DNA of 64,000 nt from Lamellibrachia columna (taxonomy: Eukaryota; Annelida; Polychaeta; Sabellida; Siboglinidae): NCBI GenBank assembly GCA_963662155.1, contig OY759270.1:8586461-8650460 (forward strand), read 5' to 3'. The position numbers were made by a program, and so were the translations under genes. Under the pieces are notes generated by a model that was given only the letters and a program-made list of their open reading frames with translations, did no database searches and was not told where the DNA came from. This document shows positions 1-36,300 of the stretch, one piece after another (position 1 is the stretch's first letter; every line of letters begins with the position of its first letter).

Positions 1-17
1 AATAGCCTTTATATCTA

Positions 18-1430
<1,413 letters not shown>

Positions 1431-1431
1431 C

Positions 1432-1770
1432 CAACCAATCAGCAATCACGTAAATGATGACATCATACAGTACCGCACACTAATTGCCAGTTCATGTTAA
1501 TTATACAAAATATCTAGATATATTTGTATCGTCAGTGAATTACGCATATATACATATATAAAAACAATTTCTACCTAGTCATAAACAACACATTTCTGCG
1601 GTGGTTTTGCAAATTTGAACGAAACGTTTTTCGTGCAGAAAATGGAATGTTGGCCCCGAAACATGCACAAAAGCCAAACATTACTTCCGCCATTTTGGAA
1701 TGAAAACAAATCAGACGTTGCGTGTTGATCGATCGTGAAAATTCAATTTTGATTATCTGGTTTAGGCATA
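1432..1770 (+). promoter_or_regulatory. RRAS2: Putative RRAS2 promoter and 5' UTR
   Basis: An inverted-CCAAT-type context with CCAAT at 1435-1439 lies about 330 bp before the start codon. A compact ACTTCCGCCATTTTGG at 1683-1698 combines an ETS-like and a YY1-like site (GCCATTTT at 1689-1696), an arrangement common in TATA-less housekeeping promoters. No TATA box is evident. The transcription start cannot be placed; the motif functions are inferred. Confidence 0.45.
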
Positions 1771-24542
<22,772 letters not shown>

Positions 24543-24599
24543 CACTAGTTGTCTGTCTGTTTGTCATTCACCAATTCAACAGAAGCCAGGTAAACATTA

Positions 24600-24835
24600 C
24601 CTAGTCGCCTTGGCAACCACTGCCAACACTATAACACAGGGCAGATGTTACTTGCTTGTTGTCATGGCAACCATTGGCAAAGCTACAAAGATTCAACGAA
24701 TAGGAAAGTGCGCACAAGGAGTGTCTTGCTGTAGCTCAGTTGTTGCCATGGCTACTGTTGCCATGGCAGCAGATCACATCGAGGTTGGCTTGTCCATGAA
24801 AGGTTAGTGCATCCGTGTTACCATGGCAGCCAATG
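24600..24835 (+). promoter_or_regulatory. Cluster of X-box-like (RFX) motifs after RRAS2 stop
   Basis: GTTGTCATGGCAAC (24658-24671), GTTGCCATGGCTAC (24742-24755), GTTGCCATGGCAGC (24757-24770) and GTTACCATGGCAGC (24817-24830), with a half-match CCTTGGCAACC near 24608. These fit the RFX consensus of imperfect GTTGCC/GGCAAC halves. Located in the probable 3' UTR or just beyond; function is inferred. Confidence 0.5.
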
Positions 24836-25290
24836 CTTCAAGGAGGAAGGCCAGTTGTTTGTCTGTTGAGTAGTTGGCCTTGAGATGGCTGGTCATTGCC
24901 AATTAATCCTGGGAAAGGAAATGACAGTTGACCAGGCATGGAAGGGTGGAAGTGATCAACTGGGCAGTGGGCAGTAGGCGAAGAGACCAAGTGCCTTATG
25001 GGTTGGCACACTGCACATGTACCTTATAGTACTGAATAAGGCCTGGTTAACTGGCGACAGTAAGTGAATCTAGATCAAAATCGACCCATGTGCCTGTTTA
25101 CTGCAACCATAAGTCCTTGTGAGACTGAAACTGTTACAAGAAATTGCATCATTGCTGGTATAAAGTATGTGGTATAAATTATTTGTATTCTTCACTGCCA
25201 AAGTGTATTTTAATTAACCACAATTTGTTCCTATAATTTGGCTGTTTTCATATTAATATGAATTAATGAATGCTTCGACTTGAATATCAT

Positions 25291-25905
25291 GTTTACATTG
25301 CGTGCTGAATGGCAAGGTCATGTTTACATTGTGTGCTGAACAGCAAGGTCATGGTTACATTGTGCACTGAATGGCAAGGTCATGTTTACATTGTATGCTG
25401 GATGGCAAGGTCATGTTTACATTGCATGTTGAACAAGGTCATGTTTACATTCTGTGCTGAATGGCAAGGTCATGTTTACATTCTGTGCAAAATGACAAGG
25501 TCATGTTTATATTGCATGCTGAACAGCAAGGTCATGTTTACATTGTGCACTGAATGGCAAGGTCATGTTTAAATTGTATGCTGGATGGCAAGGTGATGTT
25601 TACATTGCATGTTGAACAAGGTGATGTTTACATTGTGTGCTGAATGGCAAGGTCGTGTTTACATTGTGTGTTGAATGGCAAGGTCATGTTTACATTGCAT
25701 GCTGAATGGCAAGGTCGTGTTTACATTGCATACGAAACAGCAAGGTCATGTTTACACTGCGCTGAATGGCAAGGTCATGTTTACATTGCATGTGGCATGG
25801 TAAGGTCATGTGTACATTGCGTGCTGAATGACAAGGTCATGTTTACATTGCATGCTGAACGGCAAGGTCATGTTTACATTGCATGCTAAACGGCAAGGTC
25901 GATAA
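25291..25905. repeat. 31-bp minisatellite, about 20 copies
   Basis: Unit CAAGGTCATGTTTACATTGC plus ATGCTGAATGG with indels. Downstream of RRAS2. Confidence 0.93.
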
Positions 25906-28900
25906 ACAGATAATGGTTCAATAATATTAAAATATTGTGGTTCATTATAACACCTTTGGGCGATGAAGAAGTTATAACACATAGAGTTTATAATGTAGAA
26001 TAATGATATTATGGTAAAAGCAATCACACGTTATACCTTTAAATGTAATAATTTATCTTAACAGCCATTGAATGAAAATTTTTCTTGGCATAGTTTTATG
26101 ACGCATTTCTTATTTTGTAAATTATCACTTAATTCTTTCCAAAATGCAGAAGTTGAAATATTGCCTGCACCCAGTTTCAGAGGAATTTTTGTTTGGTGGA
26201 CAACAGCACTAGTTCCCCGTTTCACAGGTAACAATGTGGTGGCATGGAAACGTTAGTAGGCATTATGTGGTATGTGCAGATGAGAAGTGTAGAAGCGTTA
26301 CCTGGTGATCAGGCTTGGCATCGAGTATGTGTAATAGCATTAAGTGGGGGGCTGGCTCTTCCACGACACTTGTGACGGGATGTGTTGCCCTGTGAAACCA
26401 TACTGTCCCCATGTATAGTATATCCTTTAAACATGATTCCTTGCACTGCCCGGTAAAGTTTTTGTAGGGCAATGTCTATAGCAACGATAGATACACCTTC
26501 GTGCCCCAGAAACCATGTACCCTGTGCTGGGTTCATGATGAAACATTTGTACTGTACGAATAAACATGTGCATGTTTGATGTAGATCATGTAACTAGCTC
26601 AGAACAATCATAGAAAACATGCATAACGTGGTGAACAATTGTACGTAACTATGAAGTACTAATGTTCCGAGTTGCGTAATCTATGTCAAACATCCACATA
26701 AGAGCCTTCATGCAATCACCACCCGGGGAATTTCAAATTTTTTTAGTGTACGGACCATTAGTAAACTGTAATCTAAAATAATGGTAAACCAACTAGGAGA
26801 AAACCATATGGATGGGCAACGCATGCCCATATATAGGATGGGGGCGCTGCCATGAATAGCATCAAGCGTGATGACATGGCTTATGAAAATGTATGAACCA
26901 TCAACATGAATATGCATGAAGTGGGAAATTTGAATGCGTTCAATTAGCAATGCAGTATTTATTGATTTTAAAGTAAGGCGACAACTTAATTATACCTTCT
27001 TAAATATAATTTATACTATAATTTATCAACTGAAAATCACAAATCTTGTCTCTGCATTTATTTTTTCAAACTAGATCGTGTCCTTATAGGCTGACTCGCA
27101 TTAACGATGTATTTAACAACTATTGTCAAGGATGTTTATTGTTTAGTATACCTTAACACAAGTAATTATGTAACATGTAATTTGCATAAAGCATAGATTT
27201 ACTGATCATGTGTAATATTAATTGAAATACCAGTGGATTATGTTATCAAAAAGGTTAAACGAGAGAATGTTTGACAGCCATATTGACATGTTGGGTACAC
27301 CTTTTATTAACCTATTGTATTGTAGTGCACCGCTTTGTTAAGATAATCTCAGTTTCTGTCATACGATGATACAATTTGGGATTGGTAAATTACCTCAGAC
27401 ATTTTTCTTTGACTATGTTAAACTAACTACAATGTGTATATTTCTTATGTCAGATGAAATTATGTGCATGAGTGAAATATGATGATGTGCAATCGAGAAT
27501 GCTACGCGTTCACTGTTTGTAGCTAGTAATCAAGCTTTAGTCTTGAGGAGAGTTGAATTAAAAAGGAAGATGTTTAAAACCATAGCCTGTCTGCAGCAGA
27601 ATATGTGGGCCTGCGATGTGGATGATTTAGGGACCAGCACAAAACTTCCAACATCATATTACTGAGACGTGCCAACTGACGTGCTGAAGCTGCCATGGAA
27701 TCTTATGGGCTCCTGGTATTTATGATGTCTACATACAAGACATGACCCCTGGCATTTGTTGCTAGGGTAGTCATGGCTGATAAGACAGCCAGCAGTTGTA
27801 CCAACACATCTGGAATTCTTCCTAGCAGCATGGGCCACATCTATCAGTGGCTGTCTTGTCTTCTCATGTGTGGCTTCCTTCCTAGAGTCACCGTAGGTTA
27901 GAGCACGGGAAATTAATTCACAGCACAGGTGATAGGAACTTTTCTTGGCTTGTTAATTTGCAGCACTATTGTAACAAAATAATTGGTAACAAAACTATAT
28001 GTTGGCAAAACAACATGGCCTGACGTGGGTCAAATATACATTTGAAAGTATTTTAATGTACTGAAAGTATTTAAATACGAATAATTAATTTTTTTAAGTA
28101 CAAATACATTTCAGATGGTTCAGATACAAATATTCTTCAAAAGTATTTAAGATACTTTCAAATACCGTATCGAGTAAATATGTTGTTAACATGTGGTATA
28201 TGTCTGATGTTTAATTAAATATGTTAGAGCTAAACAAACAAGCACACACCGTACTGACAATAGAAATGTTGCATAATTTGATATTGTTATTAAAGTGTAT
28301 TTATGAACCATTTGGAAAGTATTTCAAAAGTACCAATGCAAATATATTTTTTACCGAAAATTGCCCCAACAATTTTTTTAATCATTTGCAGTTAGACTTG
28401 CTATTTAATTCCACGCATGAAAATGGCTGGCATGTAGAAAGCTATTTGATATGCTGAATTATGAAGGACAATAAGTTATGATGAAGACTAATGCTTTGGT
28501 TAATGAAGTGAATGTCTACAGAGCTACTAACTGTACAGGAAACATTAGGCGGGTGTCAACATTATCATGAATTAGTATATCACTATTATTACTACCACAG
28601 TCGAGACACTATTGCCTCACACAATTGCTATATGTATACATAACGGGATGAGGACTGGTGGAGTATGTTTAGGATATGGTTAACAAATCTGTCACTGCAT
28701 GTTGCCTGTGAACAGTTTGTGCCATGATTTACTATTTATTGTTTGTTTAGTCACATTTTGTAATGGCTGTAGTCACGTGAAATACAGTTGTATTAAAATA
28801 TACAAATACAAAAACAAGTTTGTTGCATAGATATCATTCATGACTCGTGTTTCATACTTGCTTGCGAGTTCGTGATTTTAAAAGATTTGGTGGGCCTGGA

Positions 28901-29365
28901 ATGTTATTTTGACTAAAAGTTAATCTTATTAGAAACTTAAATGTTCTTTTGAAACTTTTTTTGGCACTGTTTCCCCCAATGTATATTTGTTGAGAAAACA
29001 AACGAATAACTCCCCTGAAAATGAGGCAAAAATAGTATTTAGTAGTTTGTACATACCATATTTGAGATGTTATTGTCTCCTCCGTCCTCTCCATAATTTT
29101 GTGGTTACAGATTAATCACAAACTATTGAGCAAAAGTAAACATTTTGTGATTTCTCAAGATCCATGTTCAGAAATGCCTCGGTGCATAGGCTGAGCTGCT
29201 AGCTGCAACTAATTGGGTCTAAATATTGCGAATTAGCAACAGAAAATGTATATCCTCATTCCTGTGCTATCTAGTTATTGCCACTTTGTTTAACGATTGG
29301 ATCTGATCAAGAGGGCAACAATGGTCAAGCTCTATCGACTATTCACACTAGCAAGTTAACCAATC
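25906..29365. other. Intergenic, AT-rich
   Basis: Between the two convergent genes. Apart from a family C repeat copy (26530-26720) I see no gene, RNA or array. Short frames here have no recognisable product. Confidence 0.5.
26530..26720. repeat. Dispersed repeat family C, copy 3, with inverted arms
   Basis: Left arm ATGTTTGATGTAGATCATGT near 26571 and right arm GTAATCTATGTCAAACATCC near 26675 are imperfect inverted repeats, so the copy can form a hairpin of about 100 bp. MITE-like. Confidence 0.6.
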
Positions 29366-29370
29366 AAAGG

Positions 29371-29760
29371 GAAGTGACTAGCAGTGGTTAGAACATTAGA
29401 CAGTCGAGAGAACCCGGGTTCGAATCCTCTTGCTGCCATTTTGGCAATTTCGTTCACCCTCTGAATATGAAACAACATTCTCGACGCTCTTTAAGAGCCA
29501 AACAAGAAGCCATTGGGTGCAAAGGTTTGACACAGCTAGTAGTAATTAATTAGCACAGTTCACTCAGTTGTGAATGAATACCTGGCTACTGATATATGAA
29601 CGAATAATCTTTGCACAGTAATTGCAGTGTGGCTGAATGCTTCCCAGACAAGTCGAGCTGGCGTTGGAATGAACAGGTCTGCCGGGGTGAAGAGTACAGT
29701 GCTTTGAACAGCCCAAAGGACTGGATACTACGCTATATAAGAGCATACCTTTAATCAAAG
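29371..29760 (+). mobile_element. tRNA-derived SINE (family A) with intact B-box
   Basis: Head AGCAGTGGTTAGAACATTAG then GGGTTCGAATCC (consensus B-box) and CTCTTGCTGCCA. Body GTGTGGCTGAATGCTTCCCA, GAACAGGTCTGCCGGGGTGA; tail AAAGGACTGGATACTACGCT then ATATAAGA. It lacks the acceptor-stem pairing of a functional tRNA. Confidence 0.85.
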
Positions 29761-30347
29761 GACTGGATACTACGCTATATAAGAACATACCTTTAATCAA
29801 AGGACTGGATACTACGCTATATAAGAACATACCTTTAATCAAAGGACTGGATACTACGCTATATAAGAACATACCTTTAATCAAAGGACTGGATACTACG
29901 CTATATAAGAACATACCTTTAATCAAAGGACTGGATACTACGCTATATAAGAACATACCTTTAATCAAAGGACTGGATACTACGCTATATAAGAACATAC
30001 CTTTAATCAAAGGACTGGATACTACGCTATATAAGAACATACCTTTAATCAAAGGACTGGATACTACGCTATATAAGAACATACCTTTAATCAAAGGACT
30101 GGATACTACGCTATATAAGAACATACCTTTAATCAAAGGACTGGATACTACGCTATATAAGAACATACCTTTAATCAAAGGACTGGATACTACGCTATAT
30201 AAGAACATACCTTTAATCAAAGGACTGGATACTACGCTATATAAGAACATACCTTTAATCAAAGGACTGGATACTACGCTATATAAGAACATACCTTTAA
30301 TCAAAGGACTGGATACTACGCTATATAAGAACATACCTTTAATCAAA
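29714..30347 (+). repeat. 42-bp minisatellite from SINE 3' tail, about 15 copies
   Basis: Unit AAAGGACTGGATACTACGCT, ATATAAGAACATACCTTTAATC. The first half is the SINE tail; the TTTAATC end comes from the 3' junction. Copies are almost identical, so the expansion is recent. The 260-codon minus-strand frame is an artefact of the 42-bp period. Confidence 0.96.
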
Positions 30348-30892
30348 GTCGATTCTACTGATGATTACAACAAAAGGACGCACTCTTTATAAGAAAGCAC
30401 ATATTACTTAAACTATTCAAACAATAGATCTGAACATCAACAAACCTGATTTGTGATGAGCTAAATTACTGGAGGAGAAAGTTTTAATGTTGGGTTCATG
30501 ATAACTACATTGCACCATGCCACTGTTTCCCCACTCCATTTCCCTCACCAATTTTATGTGGGCAGTGTTCATTACTGATTTGCTTACCAAGTAAATGATG
30601 TAATAACAAGAGAAATATTTCAGAACGAGAAATATTTCAGAACATTACAGGATGTTGACACTGGAACATGAGGTGATCAATTTGCAAAATGCATTCTATC
30701 CATTTTGTGCGTTTCTAGATCAATTGTGTTTTGTGCCACATGTTGTTATGCAATAGATAGGGAAACCAGTATTTCATCAGTCAGTCATTCAGCCAGTCAG
30801 TCAGCCAGCATAATGCATTTTTCTGCAGCATTGTTTGTGACATGAGATTAACTGAGTCAACAGATAAGGATGGAGATGTGTAAAACAAGTTG
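30348..30892. other. Intergenic, no gene seen
   Basis: Unassigned. A short CAGTCAGTCATTCAGCCAGT run lies near 30778-30808. Confidence 0.5.
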
Positions 30893-31548
30893 GTGCCAGA
30901 CCAGGCAGTGGATGATGTCAGCAGTGCAGTAGACTCTGCCTAACAGACCAGGCAGTGGATGATGTCAGCAGTGTAGCAGACTCTGCCTAACAGACCAGGC
31001 AGTGGATGATGTCAGTAGTGCAGTGGACTGCCTAACAGACCAGGCAGTGGATGATGTCGGCAGTGCAGTAGACTCTGCCTAACAGACCAGGCAGTGGATG
31101 ATGTCAGCAGTGTAGCAGACTCTGCCTAACAGACCAGGCAGTGGATGATGTCAGCAGTGCAGTGGACTGCCTAACAGACCAGGCAGTGGATGATGTCAGC
31201 AGTGCAGTAGACTCTGCCTAACAGACCAGGCAGTGGATGATGTCAGCAGTGTAGCAGACTCTGCCTAACAGACCAGGCAGTGGATGATGTCAGCAGTGCA
31301 GTGGACTGCCTAACAGACTAGGCAGTGGATGATGTCAGCAGTGCAGTAGACTCTGCCTAACAGACCAGGCAGTAGATGATATCAGCAGTGCAGTAGACTG
31401 CCTAATAGACCAGGCAGTGGATGATGTCAGCAGGGCAGTAGACTGCCTAACAGACTAGGCAGTGGATGATGTCAGCAGTGCAGTAGACTCTGCCTAACAG
31501 ACCAGGCAGTGGATGATGTCAGCAGTGCAGTAGACTCTGCCTAACAGA
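30893..31548. repeat. 47/44-bp minisatellite, about 14 copies
   Basis: Unit GACCAGGCAGTGGATGATGT, CAGCAGTGCAGTAGACTCTG, CCTAACA; some copies lack three bases. AGGCAG and CTGCCT within each unit are inverted, so every unit can form a stem. Confidence 0.94.
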
Positions 31549-31896
31549 GTCACAGATAAGATAATAAACCCTTTAGTAGAATCAAGATGGCTGGGATGGA
31601 ATCATTCCCTGTTCCAGCTGTATTAAAATGCCCCGCTTAATAGAATCATGTCTGCCGTTTAGTAGACTCGGTCAGATACATGAACAATTATACCTTGTAA
31701 TGTTAAACATCAGGTTTTGTGATGCTAAAAACGACAAAATGTACAGTTAAAACATTACATAAGCTGAACTATTTTGTATGAAGCCATTGCCATGCAGACA
31801 AATCCTCATGAGACTTAGTCTAAGAAAATTTTTTGTTTGAGAACACCAGTTTAGAAACTTTTGTACATTCACGTCCACATCATCCGAGTCCATGTT

Positions 31897-32452
31897 TTTA
31901 AGCAGAGTCCACTGTATTTGTTCTAAAGGAGTGGAACTGTAACTGGAAACCACAGAGTCCACTGTATTTGTTCTAAAGGAGTGGAACTGTAACTGGAAAC
32001 CACAGAGTCCACTGTATTTGTTCTAAAGGAGTGGAACTGTAACTGGGAACCACAGAGTCCACTGTATTTGCTCTAAAGGAGTGGAACTGTAACTGGAAAC
32101 CACAGAGTCCACTGTATTTGCTCTAAAGGAGTGGAACTGTAACTGGAAACCACAGAGTCCACTGTATTTGCTCTAAAGGAGTGGAACTGTAACTGGAAAC
32201 CACAGAGTCCACTGTATTTGCTCTAAAGGAGTGGAACTGTAACTGGAAACCACAGAGTCCACTGTATTTGCTCTAAAGGATTGGAACTGTAACTGGAAAC
32301 CACAGAGTCCACTGTATTTGTTCTAAAGGAGTGGAACTGTAACTGGAAACCACAGAGTCCACTGTATTTGTTCTAAAGGAGTGGAACTGTAACTGGAAAC
32401 CACAGAGTCCACTGTATTTGTTCTAAAGGAGTGGAACTGTAACTGGAAACCA
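31897..32452. repeat. 50-bp minisatellite, about 11 copies
   Basis: Unit CACAGAGTCCACTGTATTTG, TTCTAAAGGAGTGGAACTGT, AACTGGAAAC at exact 50-bp spacing, nearly homogeneous. About 500 bp beyond the predicted COPB1 polyadenylation site. Confidence 0.96.
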
Positions 32453-32964
32453 GGCTAAGTAAAACCATGATAAACAATATTCACAAATTTTAATCCAACC
32501 GCAGTCATTCACATCTTGACAGTAACAGAAGGAAAATGTTGTTCCCACGTGCCCTGACAAAACCTTAACCCAATATTTCCTCTCAATCATCAACTCAACC
32601 AATACAATCGAGTGGTGTAGTACTAAACACAGTTCAACATGACAATGCAATCTTTCTTCATGCTTTTGTTGCCAGTGCATTCCTATGCAGCCTGTCCTAC
32701 CCGAAAACCAGCAGACACCTTTATCTCTGTCAACTCTAACAAGTCTTCATAATTACACATTTTTACTACATGAAACCATGCTCAGCAACTGGATGCTTTT
32801 ATGGCATTGCAATGCAATCATGTTCTAGTGAAAGCCAAGTATTTTGCAGGTCCACTGTTCACAGGTACACTGCCGCTTCAAAGACGTGTACATATAATAG
32901 TTTAACAAAGACCATTTCCCACTCTGATTTGATGGATCAAGAAATGTATGTTTAAATTCTCATC

Positions 32965-33270
32965 ATCAAAGTAAAAAATTGCAACATTTATTGAAAGTAA
33001 ACCAAGAAGATGTAAAATAACAACAAATATCATGGTTTTTACTTCTTACACCTTTATACAAAATACCCTTGCTTCTGAAATCTGTTAAATACAAATGCAC
33101 ATTATTAGCCAATGCAACACCTCAAAACTTCATGGAACAGAACTGAGTAATTTTCAATATCATGCAAAGCTTTCAACTTGTGGTGATCCCTGTATATGGC
33201 TACAATAGTCGTAATGTTTGCTCGAGTTCTGCAATGCTTGTGTAGTTATCTGTGTGTACAGACGCTATGC
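32965..33270 (-). terminator. COPB1: Probable COPB1 3' UTR and polyadenylation signal
   Basis: AATAAA on the minus strand at 32987-32992, about 280 bp past the stop codon. No better-placed signal is nearer. The cleavage site is inferred. Confidence 0.5.
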
Positions 33271-33330
33271 TCATTGCTTGGCTTTCTTCTGCGACATGTT
33301 GATCTTGTCTCCGAGACTCAGTGCCATGCC
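33271..33330 (-). CDS. COPB1: COPB1 last coding exon (residues 935-953)
   Basis: Acceptor CTGTTTCAG. Encodes [19 protein letters not shown] and TGA. Only the last three residues differ in kind from vertebrate beta-COP. Confidence 0.95.
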   Translation of the reverse strand, partial: GMALSLGDKINMSQKKAKQ

Positions 33331-36300
33331 CTGAAACAGAACAACATGCAGGTCAGTTTACTAGTTCAGTGAAACAATACTTGAATGAACTGTATTTATT
33401 TGGTTACACGCAAGTTGCACAGTTATTACACGAAATAAGGAAAACAAATGCAATGTAATACTGGAGATTCTCAAGAAACCCAATGGGGCTTATTATGAGA
33501 ACCACCTAAAATACTGAGCAGTAGTACTCACTCAAGTAGAATAATAATACAGCATATTTTACATTGTGTTGTGGTAGATTAAATCCCAAGCGATACAGTC
33601 CACTCAAACTGTATAAAATCTAGTAGCCAGGTATACAGTCAAATGAACAATACAATTTGTTTATAATAACATAATACAGTTAGAATGAAATACTAATTAC
33701 CATAAAAACAAGGATAATAAAATAATTATAAGTTATACTTCATTTGGAAAGAAACAGATCCTAATGAAAATATTTTTTCAGTTCCAAAATACTAATGAAA
33801 AGTAAACAAATTGGGACTTGAGATACATCATACCCAACTGAAAGGTGGCTAGTCTAAACTGTGAGGGACAGAGATGTCTGGAGACAGATGGTTGGAGACA
33901 GCAGAGTTAGACCTCAGTGGCCGACACGAGTGAGTAAACTATCAATTCAGAGCCTGTGAAGTTTGTGATCTAGAAGGACATCTGAAGACAGACAAAATGA
34001 TGAAACATTTTGAGAGGATCTACCAGAGACACTGACACCAGGGGTTGGTGTGTGTCCCTAGTTAGCCCAATAAGTGTAAGACTATCATGATGACTTATGA
34101 CTTATAAAATGTTATTCCAAACAACCATGTCTAGGGCTAACACAGGAGTGTTTTTTCTTCTCTAGAAATTTTCCTGCATGGGATTTTTTCGTTCCCCTGG
34201 CATAGACACCAGGTAGAAGGGACCAATGGTTTTCAGTGTCTCTTCTGAAAGACACCGGCAAAGTTGGGTGATTGAAATTGCTCAAGCTTTGAAATGATAG
34301 CAGGTGGAATCGAACCACAGCCTTCTCGCCAGTGAAACCATTAGACCACTGCTCCCCACATGCTGCTTGGGTGCCTACCTGACTCTTGGCGCGGATGCGG
34401 ATGTGTCCTGTCACAGGGCCGTCAGGGTTGTTGGCTGGCCTCTCAATGCTCAGGTTGGCAAGGGCGTCTTCACCAAATATGGAGCGAGCATACAGGTTGG
34501 CTGCCATGAATCCACATTCACCATGCAGTGCCTGTAAATGACAATGCAACACCAAAATGTAAACTTGCTACTTGTTGCCATGAGTCTTAACACAGCTAAC
34601 CGAACCTTTCAGAATATCATCTCACACTACTTTGAATCTAAGGATGATTTTGGTAGTACACCAATAGTAAATCTACATACACATTTGTACCTATGTACCA
34701 TAAATAGTCTTACTGCACGTGTAGGAATACTAAAAGAACGAAAAGAAAAATGTTATGACATTGGCTCAGGACTTCAAAAATTGTGAAAAATCTCTTACTC
34801 GCATTACATTTTTTTTATAATAACAATCTTTGAAAATTATATCTTTATCACAATCAACAATCTTTGAAAATTATATCAAAGCATCCTAGCAGCATCATTT
34901 TCTAGGCCTTTCTCAATGAGAGTGTCCCCTGTAAAGTGTCATGTTTACCTTCTCTGGGGTGAGACACTTCATGTTGGTTGAGCGAATCAGATGATCGAGA
35001 TACTCGTGAAGGTCGCAGATGTTCGTATTGATTGCGACCTTGTTCTCCCACTCGAACTCCGCCCACATCTGACGGAATTCTGTGTCCGTGCAAGAGGCAG
35101 GCACGATGTAGTCCATGATGTCAATGTGGATGTCATTGAGCACGACACAGTTACGGTCACTCGCGGCACCCGTCACATCATATACTGCAACCACAGGGCA
35201 CGTTAATGTTACACACGGTTACACTGTCACATATACTGCAACCACAGGGCACGTTAATGTTACACACGGTTACACTGTCATACAGACACAACAAAGACAG
35301 TCCATAAGAAGTTGTAACTCGTTAGTAACACTAGTAAGCCGCAGCAGATATTAAGCTGTCAGCATTGAATGCATGACAATGCCCTATTTCTTACTTGAAC
35401 TCTGAAACATCTCTACACAAGAAAACTGGACAAAATAAGAAAATCTATGGTCATTGCTCACCGATGTTGCCAAAGATGATGCCATTTTCTGTTGATGCCA
35501 CCTTCATGCTTGCTTTGATGTTGGTGAAGTCATGGGGTCCCATCGTGATGGGTGACGGCTTCTCCACTAGCTTGAGGTCTCCTGCAGACAGACAGGATTG
35601 TGGTGACAGATGCGACAGACAGTGACACAGACAGGAACAGAGTGACATTGACAGGACTATGGTGACACAGACATGACTGTGGTGACACAGAGAGGACAAT
35701 GGTGACATTGACAGGACCATTGTGACACAGACAGGATTATGGCAACGGACAAAATTGCAGTGACAGACAGGAACGTGGTGACAGTCAGGATGGTCGTGAC
35801 ACAGACAGGACTGTGGTGAGTTTGGTGACACCGACAGGATCACAGTGACAGATAAGTGATACTGTTAAGTCTACTGTATGTGAAAAGTCTAATCCTAATT
35901 TGCTTGATTTTTTTTCAACAGCTTGTCATTTTCTTGCACTGAAAGTATGACCTCTGTGTTAATAGACACTGACCTCTGTTTAGACACTGACCTCTGTGTT
36001 TGTAGACACTGACCTCTGTGTTTGTAGACACTGACCTCTATGTTTATAGACACTGATCTGTGTATATAGACACTGACCTCTATGGCTATAGACACTGACC
36101 TGTGTTTTTAGACACTGACCTCTATGTTTATAGACACCGACGTTTACGTTTATAGACACTGACTTGTGTTTATAGACACTGACCTAGAGTAGCAAGCTCC
36201 ACAGTTAGGTTCTGTAGAGTGTCACTCGTCTGGTTGACAATGAGTACATCAAGAACAATGTCATACTGGTTGACATTCACATAGGTTTCTGCGTAGACTG

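Noticed and set aside
29371..29440. A tRNA gene (good B-box, tRNA-like head)
   Set aside because: No acceptor-stem pairing and a clear SINE body follows; same for 34306-34362 on the minus strand.
29564..30346. 260-codon repetitive frame
   Set aside because: Comes from the 42-bp array with period divisible by three.
34112..34555. 147-codon frame as an alternative COPB1 C-terminus
   Set aside because: It reads past a good donor into a SINE; the proper last exon at 33271-33330 matches the family. It could occur as intron retention but is not the main product.
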